NCBI RefSeq assembly: GCF_000003815.2
Contig: NC_049981.1
Span: 17,228,893-17,292,892 of the forward strand
Length of the DNA: 64,000 nucleotides
From: Branchiostoma floridae
Taxonomy: Eukaryota; Chordata; Leptocardii; Amphioxiformes; Branchiostomatidae
Reading direction: 5' to 3'
Shown here: in pieces, positions 48,346 to 60,305 of the stretch
Layout: each line of letters begins with the position of its first letter
How positions within the stretch are numbered: the first letter of the stretch is position 1
Made by a program: the position numbers and the translations under genes
The notes under the pieces: model-generated
The model's database searches: none
What the model was told of the DNA's origin: nothing
The model's input: the letters and a program-made list of their open reading frames with translations, nothing else

Positions 48346-50087
48346 CTATAAAGCAGTTGACAACTCCTCATTGGTTACCAGTTACGTTTGTTCACGTTTA
48401 CAGTTATTGACGAATAATGTGAGCAGAAGGTAACGTTAGACAATGCAACATTCGTCTCACCTAGAGGCTACCCAAATGTGTCCGGTACAGAGAAGAGGAA
48501 ACTCCCAATGGACATACTTTATTACCGCGGGTCACAGGTGTGCTCGGACCTGGCGACTGGCAATTTCCAGCTCCAATGATTTAGTGTTAACAGCTAAAGC
48601 GGATTTTTCAAAACCTATAAGGCGACCCCCATGGTACAGTCAGATCGACGAATCAATGCAGATGCCTAACAGGCACCTCGATCACGCTTCATTCCTGTTT
48701 GGGGACATGATCTGTGATAAGTTATGGTGATTCCCAATGCCTCAGGTGGAACGCGTTAGTGATGCGAAGAGAATACAGCACCTGTAGACGGCGATCTTGC
48801 TGTGACCTCTCTACGATCTACATTGGATTTGTGCAACCCTTCACTTCATAAATAGAAGTGGTACTAAAGCAGTACTAAACAACAAAGTGCACAAAACGGA
48901 AAAAGGTATCGTTTTCTGTCAAAAAAACCTTCGAGATTTTTTTCAAACTTCAGGTCGTTCGGTGATCACAGCCTTAGCTGAATATGGTGTAACGCAAGCG
49001 TGAAGTTAAGGTCGGTATATTTTACGAGAACGCATTAAGAAGTAGACATGGGGTCGTTACTATTGCTGTTCCCATTAACCAGCTGTCTAGCTGTAGGACC
49101 TGGAACTACAAATGTCGTTAGCTCGAGTTGTTTTCTGAAAGATCGCTGTAATAAAAGTATACTTTTCACAAGATCATGTCTTTTTATGAGCATAACGAAC
49201 GGCACACCATGTATTGATTAGTGATTTGTGGGGTTACAAATATCCTGAATGATTTTTTGTTCACGTTAAGACCGACAATAATGAAGAAATATATGAGTTG
49301 GTGATTGTATGGTAAGACAGCCTTTTGAGCTTCAGTGATACAGAACGGACAGCTCTGAAATCTGGGTCAAGACATATTTCAACTGGCATCTAACATCTCA
49401 CATACAGTATAAATGTATCTATATATGTATCCAGAAAATTAATTTCTACAGGTGAGCCTGCTTGTTGCCATGTGTTGGACGTTTTTTGAATATATTTTAT
49501 GTTGCAATGCATGAAGAAGAACGTCTGTGGGGCAAAACACTCAGAAAGTCATCCCCATGCAGTGCGCGTCAATACCGCGAAATTACCCAGCTAAGTCCAA
49601 TGCCTGGGGTTGGGGCCGCATGTTGCATCATATTTCACACATTTTAACGTGAATTTGTTTGGTGCATTTACCGGCTTCTGTAATTTGCTTAAGTTTAAAA
49701 TGCACGAAATACTAAAATACATGAATATTTTTTTGTATGGAGGTGACGTTAATACAGCTTAATTACCCAGCAAAGGTACTAATCCTCGAACAGCTAGGTC
49801 CGACCACTAGATTTATCTGGTAAGTGTAATGGCTCCAGAAAGTTACTAGGAGCTTGGCTCTTCTAAAAGCAAGACAGATTATTTACAGCGGATCCCAAAG
49901 TCCGTAATGACCTGAGATATGCCTATTTGTGGTACGCATGCAGAACTACAACGAGCACACTGGGAAGGGAATTGACCTTGTCTCGTGAACTTGGGGGTTT
50001 CTCCACTAGACAACGCTAGTTCCATTTCAATCATGTATGTTTTAAATGCTCCATGTAGTCTCTTATTACCAGTGGATCTCCACTTAC
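48346..50087. other. Non-coding or unrecognised stretch
   Basis: No supported gene. A frame at 48443-48730 has no motif and overlaps nothing recognisable. Confidence 0.35.
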
Positions 50088-50210
50088 CGAAAGCTCTATA
50101 AGCCAAATCCCCAAGTGGTCTGTCTAGAGCTTCGTGCATTAAAGTAGGGATGTATGGTTCGGTGGCTACTGCAAAGCTTTCTAGTGAACAAAGTTTGGCT
50201 ATTTGTGCAT
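50088..50210 (-). CDS. Possible internal exon, family unknown
   Basis: On the minus strand a pyrimidine-rich acceptor (TTTACTTTCTACATTTTGTCTCAG read in two parts as TTTACTTTCTAC and ATTTTGTCTCAG) is followed by 123 open bases ending TTTCG before a consensus GTAAGT donor. The peptide is AQIAKLCSLESFAVATEPYI then PTLMHEALDRPLGDLAYRAF. Splice sites are the best of any unassigned segment in the window. The frame also stays open past the donor to 49879. No family recognised and no flanking exon proven. Confidence 0.35.
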
Positions 50211-50479
50211 CTGAGACAAAATGTAGAAAGTAAATGGAGAGACATGAAACCTGGAGCAAGGTATATAATCAAACGACTATCATCATTTACCGGGTTCTGT
50301 GTCAAAGTCGTTGATATATCTCGCAATTGTATTCAGTCTTTCCACTTCGCCATGCGTATTGTGCCCAAGGCTCCCCGACAATCATTGCCGCTGTGACAAA
50401 GCGATGTGCTTAACGTCTGTTTTTTTTTTAAAGCTGAGCTGCCTTTTTCAGTGTCATTGCTTGTGGGCCATGTTATGTA

Positions 50480-50667
50480 GCTGTTGGTGCAAAGTGCATT
50501 AAACAGGAGCTTTTTGCGCAAGTCTGTTAAGATAATAATCCAACGATGATCCAAGCTATAAGTTAAAGACAATCCATTAGGAAAGCAGTCGTAAATTAGA
50601 TGTATGCCTTCTTTGAGGAGAAGAAGTTGAAATATAGTCATCACAACATCTCTAGTCACTGGAGGAT
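50480..50667 (-). CDS. Possible exon upstream of the 50.1-kb segment, family unknown
   Basis: After TACTACGACTTAG on the minus strand the frame reads PPVTRDVVMTIFQLLLLKEG, IHLIYDCFPNGLSLTYSLDH and RWIIILTDLRKKLLFNAL. It is rich in hydrophobic residues and protein-like. No donor with a good consensus was found, so the 3' edge is arbitrary. It enters in the same phase as the 50.1-kb segment. Could be an old transposon instead. Confidence 0.22.
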
Positions 50668-51865
50668 CTAAGTCGTAGTAAAAATGTATATGTATGCATT
50701 AACTTACTATTGGTTGCTAATTGCCATTTTGTATTTTTCCCAAGGTTAAACCTTGATAATATCAATCTTATAGTTGGGAAACTGTGGGCGTCTTAAGATC
50801 ATGGATAAAACGCTCTTCATTTGCCGCAAATAGGATTGTATGTACTGGGGACAAACAACGTGGCACAGCTGGGGTCATGGGAATTTTAGACAATGAAGCT
50901 ATGATACGTACACTATAAAGCAAGGATAGACGTAAACTATAACTTTGGTCAGGATCAATGAGGAACTGGAATCAATTTGATGAATCTAAGGGGGAAGAAT
51001 AATAAAAAAAGGTTACATTACATGTTTTTCTCAGGGTATATCTGGCACAATTGGATTGCAAGGTGCCAATGGCACTTTGGCGCAGCTGGGCATGAGAATT
51101 AAGAGACAATTGAACGTTGATAAAAAGGTTGGCTTCAAAACTCTCACGATGAGTCTTCCCTTGGAAAATTGGGCTGGGCAGTACCAAGGACAAACACGGT
51201 GACGCATGTGATCGGAAGTATCATGAGGTAATAATGTATTTATAAATACTATAGTATAGAAATAAAGCAATGTTAAATACAATGAAGATATAACGAATAC
51301 GGTAGTACATATGGCCATGATCAATCAATGTAAAACTACTATACAATAAACACTGTGATCAATAAGGTTGGTATTCTCTGAGATAGAATATCCCAATAGT
51401 TCTTCATTACAGTTCTATCAATACATATGACGTGTTCTGTTTCAAACACTGAACATTTTACCACGGGTAATATTATAAAGCTCACAGTCCAGGGAAGTAC
51501 CTACCGAAGCGATTCAAGAAAAGAAAGTTACCCATGATGTGCAGATACAACAGGAGCTCGAGCAATATTGGTGATAGATTGCACATGCTTTTTCAAAAGA
51601 TGTATATTTCAGATTGGAACAGATCCTTTTTAGAAAAATGTTTGCTGAACACCTATTCTAAAACCGGTAACCACATGCAAGGGCTTGCACATTTAATGAA
51701 TATGAAATACAGCTACGATAAATAAGAACTGAATCTCAAGATACTAAAATATGGTAATAAATTGGTTTAGATTAATAAAGTACCTGTAAATATGTGGGTG
51801 AAGTATGGGACTGGGCAAATTTTAAAACACAGGCGACGTAGCTAGGTGCATGCATATAGCCGAGT

Positions 51866-52074
51866 GAACCTATGGATTTTTCTGCGAGTTGGATCCATGG
51901 AATGTACCAACCAGCAAACGTAGTTTACGTCCACTTGCTTTTCGCCCTGGAATAATTTTACTTTCCAGTGAATTAAAAGATGGAGGGAAGGATGGAGGTA
52001 GAAAGTCATGTCCATCCGTGCAACCAGCACGCCCGGATGATGATGATGAATTAAACAATGGGCTACAAGACTGA
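51866..52074 (+). CDS. Possible terminal exon, family unknown
   Basis: A plus-strand frame open after TGA at about 51862 and ending TGA at 52072-52074 reads LDPWNVPTSKRSLRPLAFRP, then GIILLSSELKDGGKDGG and an acidic tail DDDDELNNGLQD. A weak acceptor TTTTTCTGCGAG precedes TTGGATCC. No family recognised. Confidence 0.2.
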
Positions 52075-52532
52075 AAGACCTTATTTCTCTTGGGGAATTT
52101 GTGGTATCCACCGCTCTCGGATCGTACAAGGTCCCAAAACATGCGAGAGGTCTAGTTTTGTCATCAAGGTCCCTTAATGCCTAACATCTAGATTACTATT
52201 AACAGATAGATATTATTAGACAATTGTCAGCATGGCTTTAGTTTCCAGTTTTATGCAAGCTCTAGCTGACATCCAACATAAAACTGAGTTTCATGAATGT
52301 GGGCCATGGACTTGTCTGTCTAGGGATTAAAGCGGAGTTATCAAGCATTACATGTGTTTAAAAATGCCTTATTATCGTACGACTTGTACTATACACCATA
52401 GGTACCAAGGTAGTAAAACATCTGTAAAACAAACCGTTTGCTAAGAATATTTCGATTAATGGTGATACGAGAGTCAAAATCTTTCTACCGTGAACAGAGA
52501 TATGTAAGCAGGGACTGTGAAAATTAGTATTT

Positions 52533-54070
52533 ATATTTCAGCCATATCATAGGTATGGTGAAATATATTGTATTCGTAATGTTTCTTCTTCTTCTCTTGT
52601 CAAATCTTCAAAACACGTTTTCTCCGTCGTTCCTAAACCGAATGACCTGAAATTTGGCACACGGGTAGAGTTGACCAATGCCCTTAGGCGTGTTTTCCAT
52701 TTCTTTCAAATCTGCTTTAAAATCATTTTATTGATTTTTTGGTCAATTTTTATATATATTTTGGTTCACTGTACCCTTATATTACAGCCAAATGACCTGA
52801 AATTTGGTACAGAGGTGCTTTGATCATATGTCCACATAGTTTTAAAAACAGTTTTTGGCATACGGTACAACAAAATGCTAAATTTTGTGATTTTTGGCCA
52901 TTTTTTAACACAAAAAGGACATTTTTGGCTCCTGTACTATCGTTTTACAACCAAATGACCTGAAATTCGGAATAGGAGTCCCCTTCACATATGCGCACAT
53001 GGATTCAATAACAATTGACACATACAGTACAACAAGATGCTTGATTTTGCGATTTTGGGGTCATTTTCTGACAAAAATAGGACATTTTGGGCTCCGGTAC
53101 CCTTGTTTTACAACCAAATGACCTGAATTTGGTAAATGGGTGCTCTAGATATTTATTGAAATGATCCATCTATAATTTTGGGCATAAACCACTTCAACAT
53201 GATATATTTGGGGACTTGTTTGGTCATTTTCTAATAGCCAGAGAGGTCAATGACCACAAGGTCGTTGACGCCCCACCTGCAGACTGCACGTGCAAATGTC
53301 TGTATAACTTAATTAAAAACTTATTTGGCAACCATTCGCGTAGCCTGATTCAATATCCTGAGGATTCGGCAGCCAATCAGCGAGCCTGTTGTTATCTGTA
53401 AGAGTCCATTCCTGCACGTTATCTTTTTTTTTTTTTTAATTTATCTTTGGACCAGTGATTATGTAAAGTCTTTCAGTGGGAGTATTTTGGGATTGGTCTA
53501 TTTTGTAATTTTACATGGGATGTGCTGGAATAGTCCATTCTTGCACGGAGGTAGTCATTAAAAAAAATCATTTTTGGATTCCATGATTATGTCAAAGTCC
53601 TATTTCAGGGGATGTATTTTTGCACTGGTCCACCTTACATAGGGGTATCACAGGAGGAGTCTATTCTTGGACGGATGGGGATTTTTTTTAAATTCAGTTT
53701 TGGACGGGTGATGACACATTTTTTTGTTTTTAGACTGGTCTATTTTACCTTTTCATGTACGGAGGACCTCTTTTGCTAAGTTCAATTTTGGACTGGGTTT
53801 CTTATTCAAAAGGCTATGTGTTCAGCTGGAGCATTTCTTGACTGGTCTATTGTGCAAATTCTAATGGGGTGCACTGAAAGAGTCCATTCTTGCACGGGGT
53901 AATTTTTTAAGATTCCTTTTTGGGCTAAACCGTGATTACTAAAAGTGACTTTTAAGCAGATGTATTTCATTTTCACACATGGAAGATTTTGGAACAGTCT
54001 ATTGTTGCATGGGGAGGGAGATGGCTGAAATATGCTGTATTTGCTCTCAAGCAAATGTCGGCCTTTCTAG
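52533..54070 (+). mobile_element. Helitron-like element with 163-bp internal modules
   Basis: The 5' end ATATTTCAGCCAT is repeated inverted as ATGGCTGAAATAT at 54021-54033. The hairpin ATTTGCTCTCAAGCAAAT, GTCGGCCTTT and CTAG followed by T complete the 3' end. The interior repeats AATGACCTGAAATTTGG at 52641, 52791, 52954 and 53117, then AGTCCATTCTTGCACGG blocks. No Rep/helicase frame, so non-autonomous. The layout (subterminal inverted repeats, end hairpin, internal tandem repeats) is that of Helitron/Helentron-derived elements (HINEs). Confidence 0.75.
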
Positions 54071-55080
54071 TTTGGTATACGCTTCCTTTCACAGAAAATT
54101 GAGACCACAGACTATGAAACATGCTAACTATTTTCATACAAAGCAATTCGACCCACCGAATTTTCGACTTGTGATCTGCCCTTCTCACAGACATGTGACC
54201 TGAAGTGCTTTGAAATCCGTAGCGGCCCCCGTCCCGGATCAATGAAGTTTAATGGATCCGGGTACTTTTTTCGCTCTTCTGAGCCAGAGACATGTCTCAA
54301 TCACTTACTGCAGACTTTAAACAAGTTCTTTATACATGATATTTTTGGTTCATTTTGACAGAGAATCATTCGTTACAATTCAGAACTTTCCGGTGTCTTG
54401 TGACAGCTTTCTCGTGAGACCAATTTATTCACCACGATCTGTAATCACTTTCCAAACAAATTCCGTCAGTCGTAAATCATACCGTGTTTGAAAAGTCTAA
54501 AGTCTTTCACAAAGTCCACTTTTGAAGTGCAGGAGGAACACTTGAATGGTAATTGTTGCTTGAACGACCAGCATACCTTTTGAAAGATCGCTTGAACGCT
54601 CACACACGACATTTCGGACAAAAGGCTAGCTACTGTAGGAAATTGTTCTGATGCTCCGATCTGATCTTGAAATTGAGCCAAAAGCTCGAGTAAATTCCTT
54701 TCTGATTGATACCGATTCGATCGAATTGCGCCGGGCAATTTCAAGGTTATTTAAGATCGAATGACGTTGGAGGCGCGCCACACACACGTGCATGTAATTG
54801 TCTGAATCCTTTGCTGATTCCATGCGCAATGGCTCGCAGCATTTCCTAGCCCAGGACACCAAATCGTTTCGAGATCGACTCAAAAAAGTGTCATCTATCT
54901 CTATTGTTATCCTATTGTCAAAAGACCCTAGAAATGGTACATTGGAAATGGAAGCGGAACTGCACAGATAGTACAGAAAGTCTTCACCTTAGCTCACTAA
55001 AAATATTTTCTTTACATGTTTGGGGCTCATTAGGTTGCTTCCTAGTGAGAAACAGATCGAGTGGGGGCACTCTTAACTTT
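54071..55080. other. Non-coding stretch
   Basis: No supported gene. Minus-strand frames at 54466-54883 have no recognised motif. Confidence 0.4.
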
Positions 55081-55520
55081 TTTTGTCAAGATTGTAAACA
55101 CATGTGAGCCACATGAAATATACAAATCTCTTGTGCCAGTTAATGCATGTCATTGTCACTCCACTAGGCAGTCATTGCATGACTATAGATTACCGAATGC
55201 AAGGAACAACAGTGGGAGGAGAACATTGAATTACAGATCGGTTAAACTGTGGAATCTGCTACCAGAGATTTACGATGCACGATTATTTAACTTAAGAAGC
55301 TGATAGACCGTTTCTGCGGATCATAAATAGTTTTAGTGTATATAATCCTCTGACCTCATGACTTCTAGACTTTATGTATGTATTTGTATGTAAGTCTGAT
55401 CTGTTTTGAGTGTATGTTATTGTATCTGTCAATCTACTTGTATATACTGTGTGTTTTTATGAGCCCTGGAAGATTAGCTCAATGAGCTAAAGGTTATGAC
55501 AATAAACACAATTCAAACTG
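55081..55520 (+). mobile_element. LINE 3' remnant (CR1/L2-like)
   Basis: The frame ending TGA-TAG at 55301-55305 encodes the C-terminal tail of a non-LTR polymerase: CHCHSTRQSLHDYRLPNARN, NSGRRTLNYRSVKLWNLLPE. A 3' UTR follows, with TGGAAGATTAGCTCAATGAG and a closing ATGACAATAAACACAATT. The catalytic part is absent. It is a different subfamily from the copy at 13.6 kb. Confidence 0.8.
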
Positions 55521-57660
55521 GCCTTTTCGGCACTAAGAGTAATACAAAGATTCGATACAGACGAAACAATGGGTGAGATCGTTCAACATCTAAGCACGTT
55601 TTTTTATATGTTCACCGTATTCAAACCTAGTGAAATTCGACTCAAATGCATGCATTTCTCCACTTAAGATGTGTGACCTTTACAGAATTTATTCGGTCAA
55701 TTCACATTAATCAAAATTTGGCTGACGGGATCACAGAGACGGCTTCGGATGAACGGTTCACTCGAAGGGCGATAAAAGGTTACGTCGCCGTCAACAGAAT
55801 AATTTAGTTTGGGAAGAAAGGTTAAGGTCATATTCCCTGGGGATCGTTTCCTGCGACAGGAAGCTGTGTAGGATTAAAGCAGTTTTGTCATTGATGAGGA
55901 AATGCGGCTGTGAATATGAAAACCTTTGACCATTTGACATATCCCCATATGTCTTTGAATTGTACTAGCAATAAACCCTATATTTCAGTGAAGAGCTCCA
56001 GTACATAGGACCTCGCCTTATTAACACTGTACACAGTACCAGTTCCTATGGTGTTATCCTATTATTCGATCAATCTTATTTCCATATTTTTAATTTTTAC
56101 ATTTGATAGTTTTGTGTTCAATCTTTCTAGCTATGCCCTATATACTAGTATTGGTTCGTTCTGACAGTACATCCTAGTAACGCTGATAAGGCAAAAGAAG
56201 TTACCCGGTAGGCTCAGAGGTAATCTCCGCATCTTATCCAGCTGTAGGGATTGGGTTGGCTTTAAAGATTGTTAATCTTAGATAGTTGCCTTACCTCCAC
56301 AAACGTATTTAATGTAAACTATGGAATACGATATGAAAACCTTGGGCCCTTAACGTATGTACTTAAAACTTAAAACAATAAAAGTTTGTTATAAAGATAT
56401 CCAGATACACATGCTATTTAATAGAAACTTGAAAGTCCACAGTCGTTTCTAGAATTGTCGAAATTGAATCAACCAGGTTGAACGTTGGTTAATCAATGTA
56501 TATGCTGGCCTGATTTATGTCATAAGTGCTATCTAGAAGTCCCTCATATGTCTGCGCAATCCACCCCAATCCCTTGTCGACAGAAAATCCGATAACTCAC
56601 ATCGATTCATACGGAAATACACATTTCCTAGTCCACGGTTTATCATGATCAACGAAAAACTCGATCTTGGAGCTGACAAATCCTATAGGACCTCGTTCGG
56701 GATTGTCAAGATGTATTGAGTTTTGTATAAAAGTACGTCACAGATGTTGACATCAGGCCCAAAATTTTAACATTTGACTGTCTGATTCTTTGAAACGTTT
56801 TCTGTTCTAACCGTTACCTTGGGGGAGTAGTACATAACATGTAACGAGGAACCAGAGGGTATGTACGTTCTTGGTTTAGCCGGGCAGTTGCCTTACTTCT
56901 AAAAGATATATAAGAGCATGTCAGCTGTTTTGGACGTACGACCGGCGGCCTGCAGTAATTTTCTTCCAATTCTATACGTCTTCATGTTGGGTCGAGGACA
57001 CAAACTCCGTCAAATGAGACAGGGCACGGACCCTTGACCCACCGGTGCTTAAACAGGGATGATAAACGGTCACCGGTTAGCCTTCAAGTTGCTAACTGAA
57101 ATATGGTGCAATAAAGAAAGTTTTCCAGGCGATATAAATCATTGAAAAAGTGCCTAGAAAGACCCTTGAACGGGACGCAATGGTGATACCTCATCCCGTA
57201 TGGTCCTGACTGCTTACGGTATTGCCCCTGCACCAGGTAAAGCTAGATTGAGAACCTCCTATCTTGGGCGTTTTACAAAATCGATGGAACTTCGACCCCT
57301 GGAAGACAGGGGAAGCCCCAGGACGTGCACGGGGCGCCAAACACACTGTTGCCGGTGGAATCAGTGGGCGGTCAGCCGCTCACACACAGAGCTTCGGAAC
57401 CGTTACGCTGGCAAGTGTGTAATTGCCAGAAGGATACGACTGGCGACTTGTTGGGAGTTGGGAGAAAGTTTTGGCTCGCTTTACCTGTCCCACTCAAAAC
57501 CATTTCTATCTGCTATCGGTTTGTGTCACACTTCCTCTTTGTTTTGGTATTTGGAGTATTCATATAGCATTTTGAGAGTACGGATTTAGATATTGTATAC
57601 ATTTTGACACTACGCTGAACATTAAAAGAATTTAAGACTTCAACACAAAGCAAAGACATT
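55521..57660. other. Non-coding stretch
   Basis: No supported gene. A 129-codon plus frame at 57200-57589 has no motif or splice context. Confidence 0.4.
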
Positions 57661-57715
57661 CGCGCGCACACACACAAACACACACACACACATATACACG
57701 CACACACAAACACAC

Positions 57716-57746
<31 letters not shown>

Positions 57747-57748
57747 AA
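57661..57748. repeat. (CA)n/(GA)n compound microsatellite
   Basis: CACACA runs with ATACAC interruptions pass into a (GA)n run at about 57722-57747. Confidence 0.97.
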
Positions 57749-59201
57749 TGCAGACACGATTCTTCCGATGGTTCAAGCAGAAAATGACCAAAATGCAGCC
57801 ACCAACCATCTGGGTAACAGCGTTGGCCTATAAAATGGCGATCATTCTCAGTAAATCGTTCATGCTCTTCGATTTCTGAAGAACAGAAATTGGGAACTAA
57901 TTCTGAATGTGGTGATTAACCCACTTTATCGTCATATCACGAAAGAAATCCGCCCAACTGTACGGCAGGGAATGTTCTGCAGGACTGACGGCAAATGATT
58001 TTGAAAACTGCGTCTGCTTGATGTATGTACAATCACTCTTCCGGCTTACGGTGCCACCGACGGTTTAATGAAATCTGTGAAAGATATGGGTCTGGAATTG
58101 TGTCACGATTCTACCTGCCAGCTGCTTACTGGAGCCACACTGAAAAGTTTGAAGACGAATGATATTACAAACACAACGATACTTAGCAGAAAATAACGGT
58201 CTCGCGCCATGGGCTGCGGGTATACTCGTCTTCCAAACCATTACATGAGTTATTGTGGACTCGAAAATGATCTACCAAACAGATCTAGGATTAGGAAGTT
58301 CCGCTTCAGCATCTTTTGTATTGCCCATAAATATGTATTCCACGTACATTTATTGACTGCTAATGATTTTCCTGGATGTTTTATTACACATAAGACCTTG
58401 GTTGCCCGTGCCTAGGAGGGATTCAATCCTATTCTCACAAGTCCATCAATTGATTTTTTTCCACACTGGCCGTAAGTTGCCCATTTGTTCCCGTTAATAC
58501 CTATGTACTTCGGTTGAGGCTGTAGTGCGGAGATAAGGCGGATGAAAGGAGTCCCTGATAGAGCACATTGGAATCAAATATAGCTTTACATACGTACATT
58601 ACTGGTTCCTTTACTTCTTAGCATCGTGTAGTGCACTTAATTCCACTCCACGCCGTTGTCCGTGACGTTGGTAAAGTTTAATGAGAGGATATTTCAGCGA
58701 CGTGTCCTGTTCTTTTTTCACCTCATCTATTTTACAGTTAGATACATTAAACCTGAAGTAATTGGATTGGCAGGTAATAAATATGCAAGTGACATTGTGT
58801 CTTATGGTTCTTAATCTTCTTCATTATGACAAAGGCTCCTGGGCTTTCCTACCCTTGAGATTGAGATAAGAATTCTGCCATAGAATATCGGCAAGGTAAG
58901 AACTACAATGTACAGTAATCTTCGTACATTGTATCTATTTTGGGATTTTTCTGTAAGCAGTCTAACAACAAGCTAACGTACTCTTTATGTCATGACAAAA
59001 TATAGGGAAAATATGTTAATGTTACACTCTGACTACTATCACTATAAAAATAGTCTCTGGGTGTGTCTCACTTGCTGCAACTTTAACCTGGCATTTTTAT
59101 AGAAGTCTTTAGTCTTCTTTATATTGTTTTATCTTTTGATAAATTTCTACTTCATACAGGCAACGACTACCAAACCCCCCAAAATAGACTGAAACGTTTT
59201 T
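57749..59201. other. Non-coding stretch
   Basis: Nothing recognised. Confidence 0.4.
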
Positions 59202-60119
59202 ATATTGCAATCCATACATAGTATGGGATTGCAATATATTGTTTTTCCTTGGTCTCTCCTGTCAAATCTTCAATTGGATTCAACTTTTTCATTTTTGGGC
59301 CTAATGAGCTGAAATTTGGCAGGGTGGTAGAAATAGCAAATACCCCCAGACGTTTTTTTCACTTTCTTGATAGAGGCCTTAGAATTTATGATATTTAGGG
59401 TTTTTGGTCATTTTTAGACAAAATATGTATATTTTGGGCCCCTGTGCCCTGGTATTACAAGTTAATGACCTGAAATTTGGTACAGAGGTACATTGGACAT
59501 ATGAGCACAGAAAACCATCAACACTTTCTTCATAGATCACTTCAAAAATTAGTTATTTTAGGGTTTTTGGCCATTTTTGACTAAAAATGTATATTTTTTG
59601 CTCCTATGCCCTTGTATAGAAACCAAATGACCTAAAATTTGGTACAGAGGTGCATTGAACATATGCTCACAGGTACCCATTGACACTTTCTTCATAGATT
59701 ACTTCAAAAATTATTTATTTTGGGGTTTTCAGTCATTTTTGACTAAAAATGTATATTTTTGGCTTTTATGCCCTTGTATGTAAACCAAATGACCTGAAAT
59801 TTGGTACAAAGGTAAATTGGACATATGACAACAGGACCCCATCAACACTTTCTTCATAGAGCACTTATAAAATGAGTTATTTTGGGATTTTTAGCCATTT
59901 TTAACTAAAAAAAATGTATATTTTTGGCTCCTATGCCCTTATATTGAAACCAAATAACCTAAAATTCGGCATGAAGGTGTGTAGGACAAGTGCCCACAGT
60001 ACTTCATTTTCCCTTTGAGCAAACATAACTTCAATTTGTTGAATTTTGGGATTTTTTCAAGGATGAAGATGGATTGCAATATGCTGTATTTGCTCCTAAG
60101 CAAATGTCGGCCTTTCTAG
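59202..60119 (+). mobile_element. Short Helitron-like element with 163-bp modules
   Basis: The 5' end ATATTGCAATCCAT is inverted at 60069-60082 as ATGGATTGCAATAT. A hairpin ATTTGCTCCTAAGCAAAT, GTCGGCCTTT and CTAG then T follow. AATGACCTGAAATTTGG-type modules start near 59304, 59463, 59625, 59788 and 59952. It has the same 3' terminus as the 52.5-kb element but a different subterminal inverted repeat, so it is a second subfamily. Confidence 0.8.
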
Positions 60120-60147
60120 TTTTTCAATAGCTTTGTATATAGTTTGG

Positions 60148-60305
60148 ATCCACTGCATATAGGGCAATGTATTGCAGTTAAGTGTTGCACCTGGGTGGAG
60201 TCGTGTCGTGCAATGTGCATTACACAAGGACACAGCAAGGAGTGCCCGGAATCAAACTCGTGACCTCCTCATCTCGTATCAGCTCAGCTAGCCATTCGAA
60301 GCCAC
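60148..60305 (-). mobile_element. tRNA-derived SINE, minus strand
   Basis: Read on minus: A-box region TGGCTAGCTGAGCTG, B box GAGTTTGATTCC, then CTGTGTCCTTGTGTAATGCA and CGACTCCACCCAGGTGCAAC. The central block matches that of the SINE at 31065-31390. Confidence 0.7.

Noticed and set aside
57200-57589. 129-codon plus-strand frame
   Set aside because: No family motif, no splice context, composition not protein-like.
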